From an uncultured Lachnospiraceae bacterium (GTDB lineage: Bacteria > Bacillota > Clostridia > Lachnospirales > Lachnospiraceae), in contig CAJURU010000002.1 of assembly GCA_910588845.1 (NCBI GenBank), positions 1-64,000 of the forward strand: 64,000 bases of DNA, read 5' to 3'. This document shows, one piece after another, positions 1 through 7,182 of the stretch (positions are counted from its first letter, which is position 1; each line of letters opens with the position of its first letter). A program made the translations under genes and the position numbers. The notes beneath the pieces were generated by a model. The model ran no database searches, had not been told where the DNA came from, and saw only the letters and a program-made list of their open reading frames with translations.

Positions 1-146
1 CTATGGGCATGTGCTAAATATTAAAAGCACAGTGCCGTGAATAATTCGGGTTAAAGCTTACAAGTAAATATTTTGGCAATTTATACAAATGCCAGATACA
101 AATTTTGACAGTTTTAGACATATTTATATTTTTTGCAAAAAATGTC

Positions 147-175
147 TTGCATCTTTTTGTCGAAGATGCTAGTAT
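147..175 (+). promoter_or_regulatory. Predicted sigma-A promoter of the glp operon
   Basis: The -35 box TTGCAT (147-152) lies 17 bp from the -10 box TAGTAT (170-175), with an extended -10 TG at 167-168. Transcription would start near 182, giving a leader of about 145 nt before glpP. Bases 1-146 show no gene; only a weak hairpin (TGTGCT/AGCACA) is visible near 11-31. Confidence 0.65.
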
Positions 176-212
176 GGGGTCATACCAAATGAATAGTGAC
201 CTGGAGAAAATG

Positions 213-261
213 GAGTAGGGTTGACATGGCAGAGATGCTGTTTATTAACTCTACTCTTTTT
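213..261 (+). terminator. Leader terminator ahead of glpP, candidate GlpP-controlled attenuator
   Basis: GAGTAGGGTT (213-222) pairs with AACTCTACTC (247-256), one G-U pair included, and TTTTT follows at 257-261. The hairpin lies between the promoter and the glpP start, so it can only act as an attenuator. Its loop carries GACATGGCAGAGA (223-235), which recurs with one change at 3602-3614 before the dehydrogenase gene. GlpP of Bacillus subtilis acts by antitermination in glp leaders; applying that here is inference. Confidence 0.65.
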
Positions 262-327
262 ATATTCTAAAAATGGAGGTGGGAACGGACAGTCACAAAA
301 ACAGTAATCATGATTTGTGGAGGAAAC

Positions 328-894
328 ATGGAACAAAGATTTTACGATGCAATGGCAGACTGCCCGGTGGTAGCTGCGGTAAAAAATTTTGAGGGAATTG
401 AGAGATGTCTGGAATCAGATGTGAGAATTGTATTTATCCTTTTCGGGGATATGTGCAATATTGCAGAGATTGTAGAGCGGGTTAAGAAAGCAGATAAGAT
501 AGCCTTAGTGCATATTGATTTAGTCGAGGGATTGAGCAATCATGAGATAGCCGTAGATTATATTCATAAAAATACGAAAGCGGATGGCATTATTTCCACG
601 CGGATGAATATGATTAATCGTGCAAAGGAGTTGTCTTTATACACAGTTTTCCGCATTTTTGTTTTAGATTCCAGGGCTTTTCAGAGTATTGAAAAGCAGA
701 AACGGCAGATTAAGGCAGATTTTATTGAAATACTGCCGGGGGTTATGCCTAAGATTATCCGCAGAGTCAACAAACTCAGCACGCAGCCGGTGATTGCCGG
801 GGGGCTAATCAGCGACAGGGAGGATGTCATCGAAGCATTGGACGCGGGGGCGATTTCCGTTTCTACGACAAATCAGGATATTTGGTTTATGTAG
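328..894 (+). CDS. glpP: Glycerol uptake operon antiterminator GlpP
   Basis: This 188-residue protein matches the GlpP family in length (about 190 aa) and character: a small TIM-barrel-like fold with the signatures DLVEGL, ADGIISTR, EILPGVMP and VIAGGLI. In Bacillus, GlpP binds glycerol-3-phosphate and the leader RNA of glp genes to prevent termination. An in-frame ATG at 310 lacks a ribosome-binding site, so ATG 328 behind GGAGG (319-323) is chosen. It is first in the operon, 51 bp before glpK, and sits behind a leader terminator, which suggests autoregulation. Identification is firm; the RNA target is inferred. Confidence 0.9.
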   Translation: MEQRFYDAMADCPVVAAVKNFEGIERCLESDVRIVFILFGDMCNIAEIVERVKKADKIALVHIDLVEGLSNHEIAVDYIHKNTKADGIISTRMNMINRAKELSLYTVFRIFVLDSRAFQSIEKQKRQIKADFIEILPGVMPKIIRRVNKLSTQPVIAGGLISDREDVIEALDAGAISVSTTNQDIWFM

Positions 895-945
895 TGCACA
901 CGGAGTAAGAAAACAAATCAAATCAAATCAGAGGAGGATTTTACT

Positions 946-2442
946 ATGGCGAAATATGTTATGGCGCTGGATGCCGGTACGACAAGCAACAGATGTATTC
1001 TTTTTAATGAAAAAGGAGAAATGTGCAGTGTAGCACAGAAAGAATTTACACAGTATTTTCCAAAGCCGGGCTGGGTAGAGCACGATGCGAACGAGATTTG
1101 GTCTACACAGTTGGGAGTTGCAGTGGAGGCAATGCAGAAGATTGGGGCTTCCGCAGAGGATATCGCTGCAATTGGCATTACCAATCAGCGTGAGACAACG
1201 ATTGTCTGGGATAAGAATACAGGGGAACCGGTGTATCATGCGATCGTATGGCAATGCAGAAGAACATCAGAATACTGTGACAGCTTAAAGGAAAAGGGAC
1301 TTACAGATACCTTCCGTCAGAAGACAGGGCTTGTGATTGACGCATATTTCTCTGGTACAAAGCTGAAATGGATTTTGGATAACGTGGAAGGTGTGAGAGA
1401 ACGGGCAGAAAAGGGAGAGCTTCTCTTTGGTACGGTAGAGACATGGCTGATTTGGAAGTTGACAAAGGGTGCGGCGCACGTGACTGATTACTCCAATGCA
1501 TCCCGTACGATGTTATTTAACATCAACGATCTGAAATGGGATGAGGAAATCTTGAAGGAATTAGACATTCCAGCGAGCATGCTTCCCGAGGCAAAACCGT
1601 CAAGCTGCGTATATGGAACAGCGGATGCTTCCTTCTTTGGCGGTCCGATTCCAGTTGGCGGAGCAGCAGGAGACCAGCAGGCAGCATTGTTCGGACAGAC
1701 TTGTTTCACAGCAGGAGAGGCAAAGAATACATATGGAACGGGATGCTTTATGCTGATGAATACCGGTGAGAAGCCTGTATTTTCCAAGAACGGCCTGGTT
1801 ACCACTATTGCATGGGGGATTGACGGCAAAGTCAATTACGCATTGGAAGGTTCCATTTTTGTTGCCGGGGCTGCCATCCAGTGGCTGCGTGATGAGCTGA
1901 GAATTATTGACAGCGCGCCGGATTCAGAATATATGGCGAAGAAGGTCAAAGACACCAACGGCTGTTATGTAGTTCCAGCATTTACGGGATTAGGCGCTCC
2001 CCATTGGGATCAGTACGCAAGGGGAACAATCGTGGGAATTACCAGAGGCGTTAATAAGTACCATATTATCCGTGCAACTCTGGAATCTTTGGCATATCAG
2101 ACGAATGATGTATTACAGGCAATGCGGGCGGATTCCGGTATTGAGCTGAATTCTCTTAAGGTTGACGGCGGCGCAAGCGCCAACAATTTCCTCATGCAGA
2201 CGCAGGCAGACATCATTGACGCACCGGTAAACCGTCCATCCTGCGTAGAGACAACAGCTATGGGCGCGGCTTATCTGGCTGGTCTGGCAGTAGGATATTG
2301 GGCAAGCAAAGAAGACGTCATCAAGAATTGGTCGATCGACCAGACCTTTAAGCCTCAGATTTCCCAGGAGGACAGAGAGGCAATGGTGAAGGGTTGGAAT
2401 AAGGCCGTGAAATATTCCTACGGCTGGGCGAAGGAAGACTAG
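946..2442 (+). CDS. glpK: Glycerol kinase
   Basis: ATP-dependent phosphorylation of glycerol to sn-glycerol-3-phosphate in the cytoplasm. The 498-residue length is standard for the FGGY kinase family. Visible signatures are the N-terminal phosphate-binding loop DAGTTSNRCI, the substrate-region motif GITNQRETT, the central AAGDQQAALFGQ and the C-terminal VDGGASANNFLMQ. ATG 946 follows GAGGAGG with good spacing. It sits between glpP and glpF, the usual glycerol uptake order. Confidence 0.97.
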   Translation: MAKYVMALDAGTTSNRCILFNEKGEMCSVAQKEFTQYFPKPGWVEHDANEIWSTQLGVAVEAMQKIGASAEDIAAIGITNQRETTIVWDKNTGEPVYHAIVWQCRRTSEYCDSLKEKGLTDTFRQKTGLVIDAYFSGTKLKWILDNVEGVRERAEKGELLFGTVETWLIWKLTKGAAHVTDYSNASRTMLFNINDLKWDEEILKELDIPASMLPEAKPSSCVYGTADASFFGGPIPVGGAAGDQQAALFGQTCFTAGEAKNTYGTGCFMLMNTGEKPVFSKNGLVTTIAWGIDGKVNYALEGSIFVAGAAIQWLRDELRIIDSAPDSEYMAKKVKDTNGCYVVPAFTGLGAPHWDQYARGTIVGITRGVNKYHIIRATLESLAYQTNDVLQAMRADSGIELNSLKVDGGASANNFLMQTQADIIDAPVNRPSCVETTAMGAAYLAGLAVGYWASKEDVIKNWSIDQTFKPQISQEDREAMVKGWNKAVKYSYGWAKED

Positions 2443-2562
2443 CGTTAATTACCCTGTCTGGGATGTTCACGGTTCCTCATGGGGCGCTGTGTGTCCCGGG
2501 CAGAGGATAAAAGATACGGATAAGCGAGAAGGTTATAAATTGACAGCGATAGCAAAATTTAG

Positions 2563-2624
2563 GTAACAATTCAGCCATCGCCAAATTTATGGGCGAATCA
2601 TGCTGGCATGGGCTGAATTGTTAC
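2563..2624. repeat. Perfect 14-bp inverted repeat with internal stem-loops
   Basis: GTAACAATTCAGCC (2563-2576) is exactly complementary to GGCTGAATTGTTAC (2611-2624). Inside lie a TCGCC/GGCGA stem and the palindrome CATGCTGGCATG, so the 62-bp unit could fold as a branched hairpin or cruciform. No T-tract follows, so it is not an ordinary terminator. It lies between glpK and glpF and resembles a REP/MITE-like intergenic element. A weaker CTGTCTGGGA/TCCCGGGCAG stem lies upstream (about 2453-2504). Confidence 0.6.
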
Positions 2625-2650
2625 AAATTTAGAATGAAAGGGGACTTCTT

Positions 2651-3355
2651 ATGTTACCATATATTGCAGAATTTGTAGGAACCATGATATTGATACTCTT
2701 AGGAGACGGCGTAGTAGCGAACGTAACATTGAATAAATCAGGCATGAAAGGGGCGGGCTCGATTCAGATTACATTTGCCTGGGGTCTTGCCGTTATGGTG
2801 CCGGCGTTTATCTTTGGCGCGGCATCCGGCGCACATTTCAATCCGGCATTGACCTTGGCATTGGCAGTGGATGGCAGCCTTGCCTGGAACCTGGTACCAG
2901 GTTATATTATTGCCCAGTTTGCAGGCGCTTTCGTCGGCGCTTGTATCGTATACATCCTGTTTAAGGGACAGTATGACGCGACAGAAGATGCAGCTACCAA
3001 GCTTGGCACATTCTGCTGTGCTCCGTCTATCCCGAACACCGTATTGAATCTGCTCAGTGAGATAGTTGGTACGTTTGTGCTTGTATTTGCCATCAAAGGA
3101 CTTCCGGCAGACGCACCGGCTGGCGTAGGCAACCTCTTAGTATTTGGAATCATCGTTTCCATCGGTATGTCCTTGGGCGGTCTTACCGGATATGCGATCA
3201 ACCCGGCGCGTGATATCGGGCCTCGTCTGGCACATGCAGTTCTTCCGATTAAAGGAAAAGGAAGCTCTAACTTCGGATATGCAGCAATTACGCTTTGTGG
3301 ACCGATTATCGGCGCGCTGCTGGCAGTTGGATTGTACGCAGTGATTCCGTGGTAA
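2651..3355 (+). CDS. glpF: Glycerol facilitator (aquaglyceroporin)
   Basis: Membrane channel of the MIP family that lets glycerol diffuse into the cell. The 234-residue sequence is almost entirely hydrophobic and carries both pore signatures: FNPALTL in the first half and INPARDIGPR in the second. Asp following the second NPAR is typical of glycerol-conducting members rather than strict water channels. ATG 2651 follows AAAGGGG. Imported glycerol would be trapped by GlpK. A structured repeat begins 2 bp after the stop codon. Confidence 0.95.
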   Translation: MLPYIAEFVGTMILILLGDGVVANVTLNKSGMKGAGSIQITFAWGLAVMVPAFIFGAASGAHFNPALTLALAVDGSLAWNLVPGYIIAQFAGAFVGACIVYILFKGQYDATEDAATKLGTFCCAPSIPNTVLNLLSEIVGTFVLVFAIKGLPADAPAGVGNLLVFGIIVSIGMSLGGLTGYAINPARDIGPRLAHAVLPIKGKGSSNFGYAAITLCGPIIGALLAVGLYAVIPW

Positions 3356-3357
3356 TT

Positions 3358-3553
3358 GACCTAAGGAGGGACCCAGCGAAGCTGGGAGGATGCCTTAGGT
3401 CTCCTGGAACAGCCAAAGAAGTAAATTGACCTAAGGAGGGACCCAGCGATATGGCATGAGGAGGGACCCAGCGTAGCTGGGAGGAGCCCTGATGCCTCGT
3501 GCTGGAGCCAAAGAAGTGGATTGGGAGGAGCCCTGATGCCTCGTGCTGGAGCC
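3358..3553 (+). repeat. CCTAAGG structured repeat, locus A (mosaic tandem cluster)
   Basis: Unit 1 (3358-3401) has outer arms GACCTAAGG (3358-3366) and CCTTAGGTC (3393-3401) around an inner hairpin CCCAGC-GAA-GCTGGG (3372-3386). A truncated second copy starts at 3428. It runs into a variant unit with different arms, GGCATGAGG (3453-3461) and CCCTGATGCC (3487-3496), around CCCAGC-GTA-GCTGGG. A 31-bp tail of that unit (3479-3509) is repeated at 3523-3553. Units are joined by a GAACAGCCAAAGAAGT-type linker. Related copies are at 12017-12120 and 44649-44690. Confidence 0.85.
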
Positions 3554-3621
3554 GTAGAAGTAAAATGAAACGAATGGTTAGCTATTTTGGGAAATATATA
3601 AGACATTGCAGAGAGCATGGA

Positions 3622-3669
3622 GAGGCAATGATTACACTTCTGAAAGGGAGTGTAATTGCTGCCTCTTTT
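3622..3669 (+). terminator. Strong hairpin terminator/attenuator before the GlpA-like gene
   Basis: The arm at 3622-3638 (GAGGCA then ATTACACT) pairs with 3649-3665 (AGTGTAAT then TGCCTC) over 14 of 17 positions; TTTT follows. GACATTGCAGAGA (3602-3614) lies just upstream and matches the loop motif of the glpP leader at 12 of 13 positions. It may simply end the glpF transcript, or it may be a GlpP-regulated attenuator comparable to the Bacillus glpD leader. Confidence 0.65.
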
Positions 3670-3695
3670 ATAACTAGAAAGGATAGGTGAATCAT

Positions 3696-5132
3696 ATGTA
3701 TGACGTAATAATTATAGGGGCTGGCGTATCGGGAGCAGCTTCAGCAAGAGAGCTTTCAAAATACAAGCTCAATATATGTGTGGTGGAAAAAGAAGAAGAC
3801 GTCTGCTGCGGGACCTCTAAGGCCAACAGCGCTATTGCACATGCAGGTTTTGACGCTGAGAGCGGTTCTCTGATGGCAAAACTCAACGTAGAGGGGAATC
3901 AGATGATGGAAAAACTTTCCAAAGAGCTCGATTTTCCGTTTAAACAAAACGGCTCCCTGGTTGTATGTCTCCATGAGGAGGAAATGCCCGATCTGCAAAA
4001 GCTCTATGAGAGGGGTATAGAAAATGGTGTCAAAGATTTGCGCATTATTAATAGGAAAGAACTGGTAGAATTAGAGCCTAATATTTCGGATGAAGCGGTG
4101 GCGGCATTGTATGCGCCGACCGGCGGCATTGTCTGTCCCTTTGGCATGAACATTGCTTTTGCGGAAAATGCGGCTCACAATGGCGTGGAATTTAAGTTTG
4201 ACACAGAAGTGACCGGATTTGAGAAAAAAGAGGATACCTGGCTTGTAAAGACCAGTCAGGGTGATTTTGAGACGAAATATGTGGTAAATGCGGCAGGCGT
4301 TTATGCAGATAAATTTCACAATATGGTGAGCGAAAAGAAACTGCACATCACGCCGCGCCGCGGAGATTATTGCCTGCTTGACCGTTCCACGGAAGGATTC
4401 GTCACACATACCATCTTCCAGCTTCCCAGCAAATACGGGAAAGGCGTGCTGGTAACGCCGACTGTTCATGGGAATACGCTGGTAGGTCCTACAGCCATTG
4501 ATATTGAAGATAAAGAGGGAACGAATACGACGCAGGCGGGCATTGATGAATTAATTAGTAAGGCGGGGAGCACGGTAAAAGGGCTTCCGATTCGTCAGGT
4601 TATCACTTCCTTTGCAGGGCTGCGCGCGCATGAGGACGGGCATGAGTTTTATATCGGCGAGGTGGAAGGAGCCAAAGGTTTTATCGACTGTGCCGGCATT
4701 GAATCTCCAGGCCTTACCAGCGCTCCGGCCATCGGCAAAATGGTGGCGGAAATTGTCAGCGGGCTTGCAGGTGCAGAAGAAAATCCAGACTTTATAGGAA
4801 CTAGAAAAGGTATTTTAGACCCTAAGACATTAAGCAATGAGGAACGTGCGGCGCTGATTAAAGAGAATCCGGCATACGGAAATATTATCTGTCGCTGCGA
4901 AATGATTACAGAAGGAGAGATTATTGATGCGATCAACCGTCCGCTGGGCGCCAAATCTTTGGACGGCGTTAAGCGGAGGACAAGAGTGGGAATGGGACGC
5001 TGCCAGGCTGGATTCTGTTCTCCCAGAACAATTGAAATCCTTGCAAGAGAACGTGGGGTTGACCCGGCTGAAATTACAAAATCCGGTGGAAATTCCAAAA
5101 TTATCGTAGGAATCAACAAAGACAGAATATAG
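3696..5132 (+). CDS. GlpA-like FAD-dependent glycerol-3-phosphate dehydrogenase with BFD-type 2Fe-2S domain
   Basis: Predicted to oxidise glycerol-3-phosphate to dihydroxyacetone phosphate. The 478-residue protein opens with the FAD-binding loop GAGVSGAA, followed by a DAO-type oxidoreductase domain with GGIVCPFGMN and NAAGVYAD. The C-terminal part (about 395-445) has a BFD-like cysteine set, CRC and CQAGFC, expected to bind 2Fe-2S. ATG 3696 is preferred over GTG 3687 because AGGTGA lies 5 bp before it. It is followed closely by two partner genes, suggesting an electron-transfer complex. The LhgO-like family also contains 2-hydroxyglutarate oxidases, but the glp context favours glycerol-3-phosphate. 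Confidence 0.85.
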   Translation: MYDVIIIGAGVSGAASARELSKYKLNICVVEKEEDVCCGTSKANSAIAHAGFDAESGSLMAKLNVEGNQMMEKLSKELDFPFKQNGSLVVCLHEEEMPDLQKLYERGIENGVKDLRIINRKELVELEPNISDEAVAALYAPTGGIVCPFGMNIAFAENAAHNGVEFKFDTEVTGFEKKEDTWLVKTSQGDFETKYVVNAAGVYADKFHNMVSEKKLHITPRRGDYCLLDRSTEGFVTHTIFQLPSKYGKGVLVTPTVHGNTLVGPTAIDIEDKEGTNTTQAGIDELISKAGSTVKGLPIRQVITSFAGLRAHEDGHEFYIGEVEGAKGFIDCAGIESPGLTSAPAIGKMVAEIVSGLAGAEENPDFIGTRKGILDPKTLSNEERAALIKENPAYGNIICRCEMITEGEIIDAINRPLGAKSLDGVKRRTRVGMGRCQAGFCSPRTIEILARERGVDPAEITKSGGNSKIIVGINKDRI

Positions 5133-5152
5133 TCGGAAAGCGAGGAAAGGGT

Positions 5153-6430
5153 ATGTTAAGACAGGTTTATGATATTGTAATTGTGGGCGGTGGTCCGGCA
5201 GGATTGGCAGCAGCAGTGTCTGCAAAAAGAAACGGCATAGAATCAATCCTGGTATTAGAGAGAGATAAGGAACTTGGGGGCATTTTAAATCAATGCATAC
5301 ACAATGGTTTTGGGCTGCATACGTTTAAGGAAGAGTTGACCGGCCCTGAATATGCGGGAAGGTTTATTGAACAGCTAGAGGAAGAAAAGATTGCATATAA
5401 ATTGAATACGATGGTTATGGATATCTCTGACGATAAAGTTGTCACGGCCATGAATCGGGAGGATGGAATGTTCGAGATTCAGGCAAAGGCAGTCATCCTT
5501 GCCATGGGATGCCGCGAGCGTTCGCGAGGGGCTCTGAATATTCCTGGTTATCGGCCGGCCGGAATTTATTCTGCCGGCACTGCGCAGCGTCTTGTCAATA
5601 TGGAAGGCTATATGCCTGGGCGCGAAGTCGTAATCCTGGGCTCCGGGGATATCGGGTTAATCATGGCGCGAAGAATGACCTTAGAGGGTGCGAAGGTAAA
5701 AGTGGTGGCAGAATTGCTGCCCTATTCCGGCGGACTTAAGCGTAATATCGTGCAGTGTCTGGATGATTTTGGCATTCCTCTTAAATTGAGCCACACGGTT
5801 GTTGACATTGACGGTAAGGAGCGCGTGGAGGGAATTACGATTGCCCAGGTGGATGAGAACCGCAGACCGATTCCGGGAACGGAGGAGCATTATACCTGCG
5901 ATACGCTGTTGTTATCCTGTGGTCTGATTCCAGAAAATGAAATTTCCAGCAGTCTTGGCGTTGAGATGAGCCCGGTAACTTCCGGCCCATTGGTAAATGA
6001 ATGTTTGGAAACAAATGTTGAGGGCGTATTTGCCTGCGGAAATGTACTCCATGTCCATGATCTGGTGGATTTCGTTTCTGAGGAAGCAGGGGCTGCCGGA
6101 AAACACGCGGCGGAGTATGTAAAAAATGGCGCCAAGCATCCTTCTTCAGACGCCAAAGACATCCCTATCACTGCTACGCAGGGCGCGCGCTATACTGTGC
6201 CTAAGACCATCAATCCAGACCGCATGGACGAGAAGCATATCGTGCGTTTCCGCGTGGGAGACGTATATAAGAACTGTTACGTATCTGTATATCTGAACGA
6301 TGAGCGTGTGATTCACAGGAAACGCCCGGTGATGGCTCCGGGGGAGATGGAAGAAGTGGTACTGAAAAAAGAAGAATTGTCAGCATTTCCCGATTTGTCC
6401 CAGATAACTGTTAAAATAGAGGAGGCGTAG
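5153..6430 (+). CDS. FAD/NAD(P)-dependent oxidoreductase, probable GlpA partner
   Basis: The 425-residue flavoprotein belongs to the pyridine nucleotide-disulfide oxidoreductase class without the disulfide motif. It has an N-terminal FAD loop IVGGGPAGLAAA, the motif AMGCRERSRGALNIPGYRP, a second dinucleotide site ILGSGDIGLIMAR near residue 162 and a FAD motif GVFACGNVLHVHD. It probably passes electrons from the upstream dehydrogenase to NAD or another carrier. This family (HcnB-like) is often adjacent to glpA-like and DUF1667 genes in Firmicutes. It starts 20 bp after the previous stop and ends 3 bp before the next gene. Confidence 0.85.
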   Translation: MLRQVYDIVIVGGGPAGLAAAVSAKRNGIESILVLERDKELGGILNQCIHNGFGLHTFKEELTGPEYAGRFIEQLEEEKIAYKLNTMVMDISDDKVVTAMNREDGMFEIQAKAVILAMGCRERSRGALNIPGYRPAGIYSAGTAQRLVNMEGYMPGREVVILGSGDIGLIMARRMTLEGAKVKVVAELLPYSGGLKRNIVQCLDDFGIPLKLSHTVVDIDGKERVEGITIAQVDENRRPIPGTEEHYTCDTLLLSCGLIPENEISSSLGVEMSPVTSGPLVNECLETNVEGVFACGNVLHVHDLVDFVSEEAGAAGKHAAEYVKNGAKHPSSDAKDIPITATQGARYTVPKTINPDRMDEKHIVRFRVGDVYKNCYVSVYLNDERVIHRKRPVMAPGEMEEVVLKKEELSAFPDLSQITVKIEEA

Positions 6431-6433
6431 AGT

Positions 6434-6793
6434 ATGGAAACAAGAGAATTGATTTGTATCGGCTGCCCAATGGGATGCCCTCTCAAAGTAGAAATAAATA
6501 ATGGCGAAGTAGCTTCCGTAACGGGAAATACTTGTAAACGCGGGGATGACTACGCGCGCAAAGAAGTCACCAATCCCACGAGAATTGTCACAAGTTCCGT
6601 TATTGTGGAAGGCGGAAGCCTGGCGGCAGTTTCCGTGAAGACCAAACAGGATATCCCCAAAGGAAAAATTTTTGACATCATGAAAGCGTTAAAAGGCGTT
6701 AAGGTACAGGCGCCTGTCCACATCGGCGATGTGATCGTTAGCAATGTGGCAGATACCGGCGTAGACATCATTGCCACCAAAAACGTATTGTAA
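6434..6793 (+). CDS. DUF1667 cysteine-motif protein
   Basis: A 119-residue protein with a compact N-terminal cysteine set (C8, C11, C15 in CIGCPMGCP, and C34 in GNTCKRG), suggesting a metal or iron-sulfur site. The rest looks like a small beta domain. It begins 3 bp after the flavoprotein gene, so the two are almost certainly cotranslated. DUF1667 proteins commonly accompany this dehydrogenase/oxidoreductase pair. Their biochemical role is not established; a third subunit or electron carrier is my inference. A strong terminator follows. Confidence 0.85.
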   Translation: METRELICIGCPMGCPLKVEINNGEVASVTGNTCKRGDDYARKEVTNPTRIVTSSVIVEGGSLAAVSVKTKQDIPKGKIFDIMKALKGVKVQAPVHIGDVIVSNVADTGVDIIATKNVL

Positions 6794-6799
6794 TACAAG

Positions 6800-6827
6800 C
6801 ACCAAATCCCCCCTGCATCATACTGTA
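6800..6827 (+). promoter_or_regulatory. Candidate sigma-K-type promoter inside the terminator loop
   Basis: cACc (6800-6803) and CATACTGTA (6819-6827) fit the Bacillus sigma-K pattern mACm / CATAnnnTA, spaced 15 bp (16-17 is usual). The -10 lies in the loop of the terminator at 6805-6841. Transcripts from here would lack the 5' arm that pairs with the ylmC ribosome-binding site. Short motifs arise by chance, so this is tentative. Confidence 0.35.
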
Positions 6828-6844
6828 ATGCAGGGGGGATTTTT
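6805..6844 (+). terminator. Terminator of the glp operon overlapping the ylmC ribosome-binding site
   Basis: AATCCCCCCTGCAT (6805-6818) pairs perfectly with ATGCAGGGGGGATT (6828-6841); the T-run ends at 6844. The next base is the A of the ylmC start codon. AGGGGGG in the 3' arm is the only Shine-Dalgarno-like sequence for ylmC, so read-through mRNA would have it sequestered. Confidence 0.9.
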
Positions 6845-7090
6845 ATGCGTCTTTGTGAATTGCGGGAAAAAGAGGTCATCAATATCTGCAACTGTGAATG
6901 TCTTGGGTTTGTGATTGACGTAGATATTGACGTCTGTACTGGAATGGTATTGGCGTTGATTATTCCAGGCTGCGGCAAATGCTGGGGATTGTTTGGCAGG
7001 GGAAATGAGACGGTAATTCCCTGGAAACAAGTGGTAAAGATCGGCCCCGACATTATCCTGGTAGAGATTCCGCAGCCGCCGCCTAAGTAA
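6845..7090 (+). CDS. YlmC/YmxH family sporulation protein (PRC-barrel)
   Basis: An 81-residue PRC-barrel-like protein with the family pattern LREKEVINI, LGFVIDVDID, CGKCWGLFGR and IPWKQVVKIGPDIILV. YlmC/YmxH proteins are widespread in spore-formers; their molecular role is unknown. The start codon directly follows the terminator T-tract of the glp operon, so expression must come from read-through or a promoter within the hairpin. A sigma-K-like -10 motif lies in the loop. Confidence 0.85.
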   Translation: MRLCELREKEVINICNCECLGFVIDVDIDVCTGMVLALIIPGCGKCWGLFGRGNETVIPWKQVVKIGPDIILVEIPQPPPK

Positions 7091-7141
7091 GATATAATTT
7101 TTGTAACTATTTTTTATGAATACTTAAAACAAAATGTTCCA

Positions 7142-7157
7142 TACTAAAAATATAGTA
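7142..7157. promoter_or_regulatory. Inverted repeat upstream of the sugar ABC operon, candidate operator
   Basis: TACTA (7142-7146) and TAGTA (7153-7157) form an inverted repeat about 25 bp before the transporter gene. A similar element (TTTACTA ... TAGTAAA) lies before galE at 48583-48603. Shared sequence and position before two sugar-use transcripts suggest a common regulator. No regulator gene is adjacent. Confidence 0.35.
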
Positions 7158-7182
7158 AACGATACTTTTAGGAGGAACATGG

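Noticed and set aside
3358..3553. Possible CRISPR array
   Set aside because: Units are too few, irregularly spaced and separated by repeated rather than unique spacers; no cas genes.
3499..3690. 63-codon frame across the locus A repeat
   Set aside because: It translates the repeat units and the terminator, with no site upstream.
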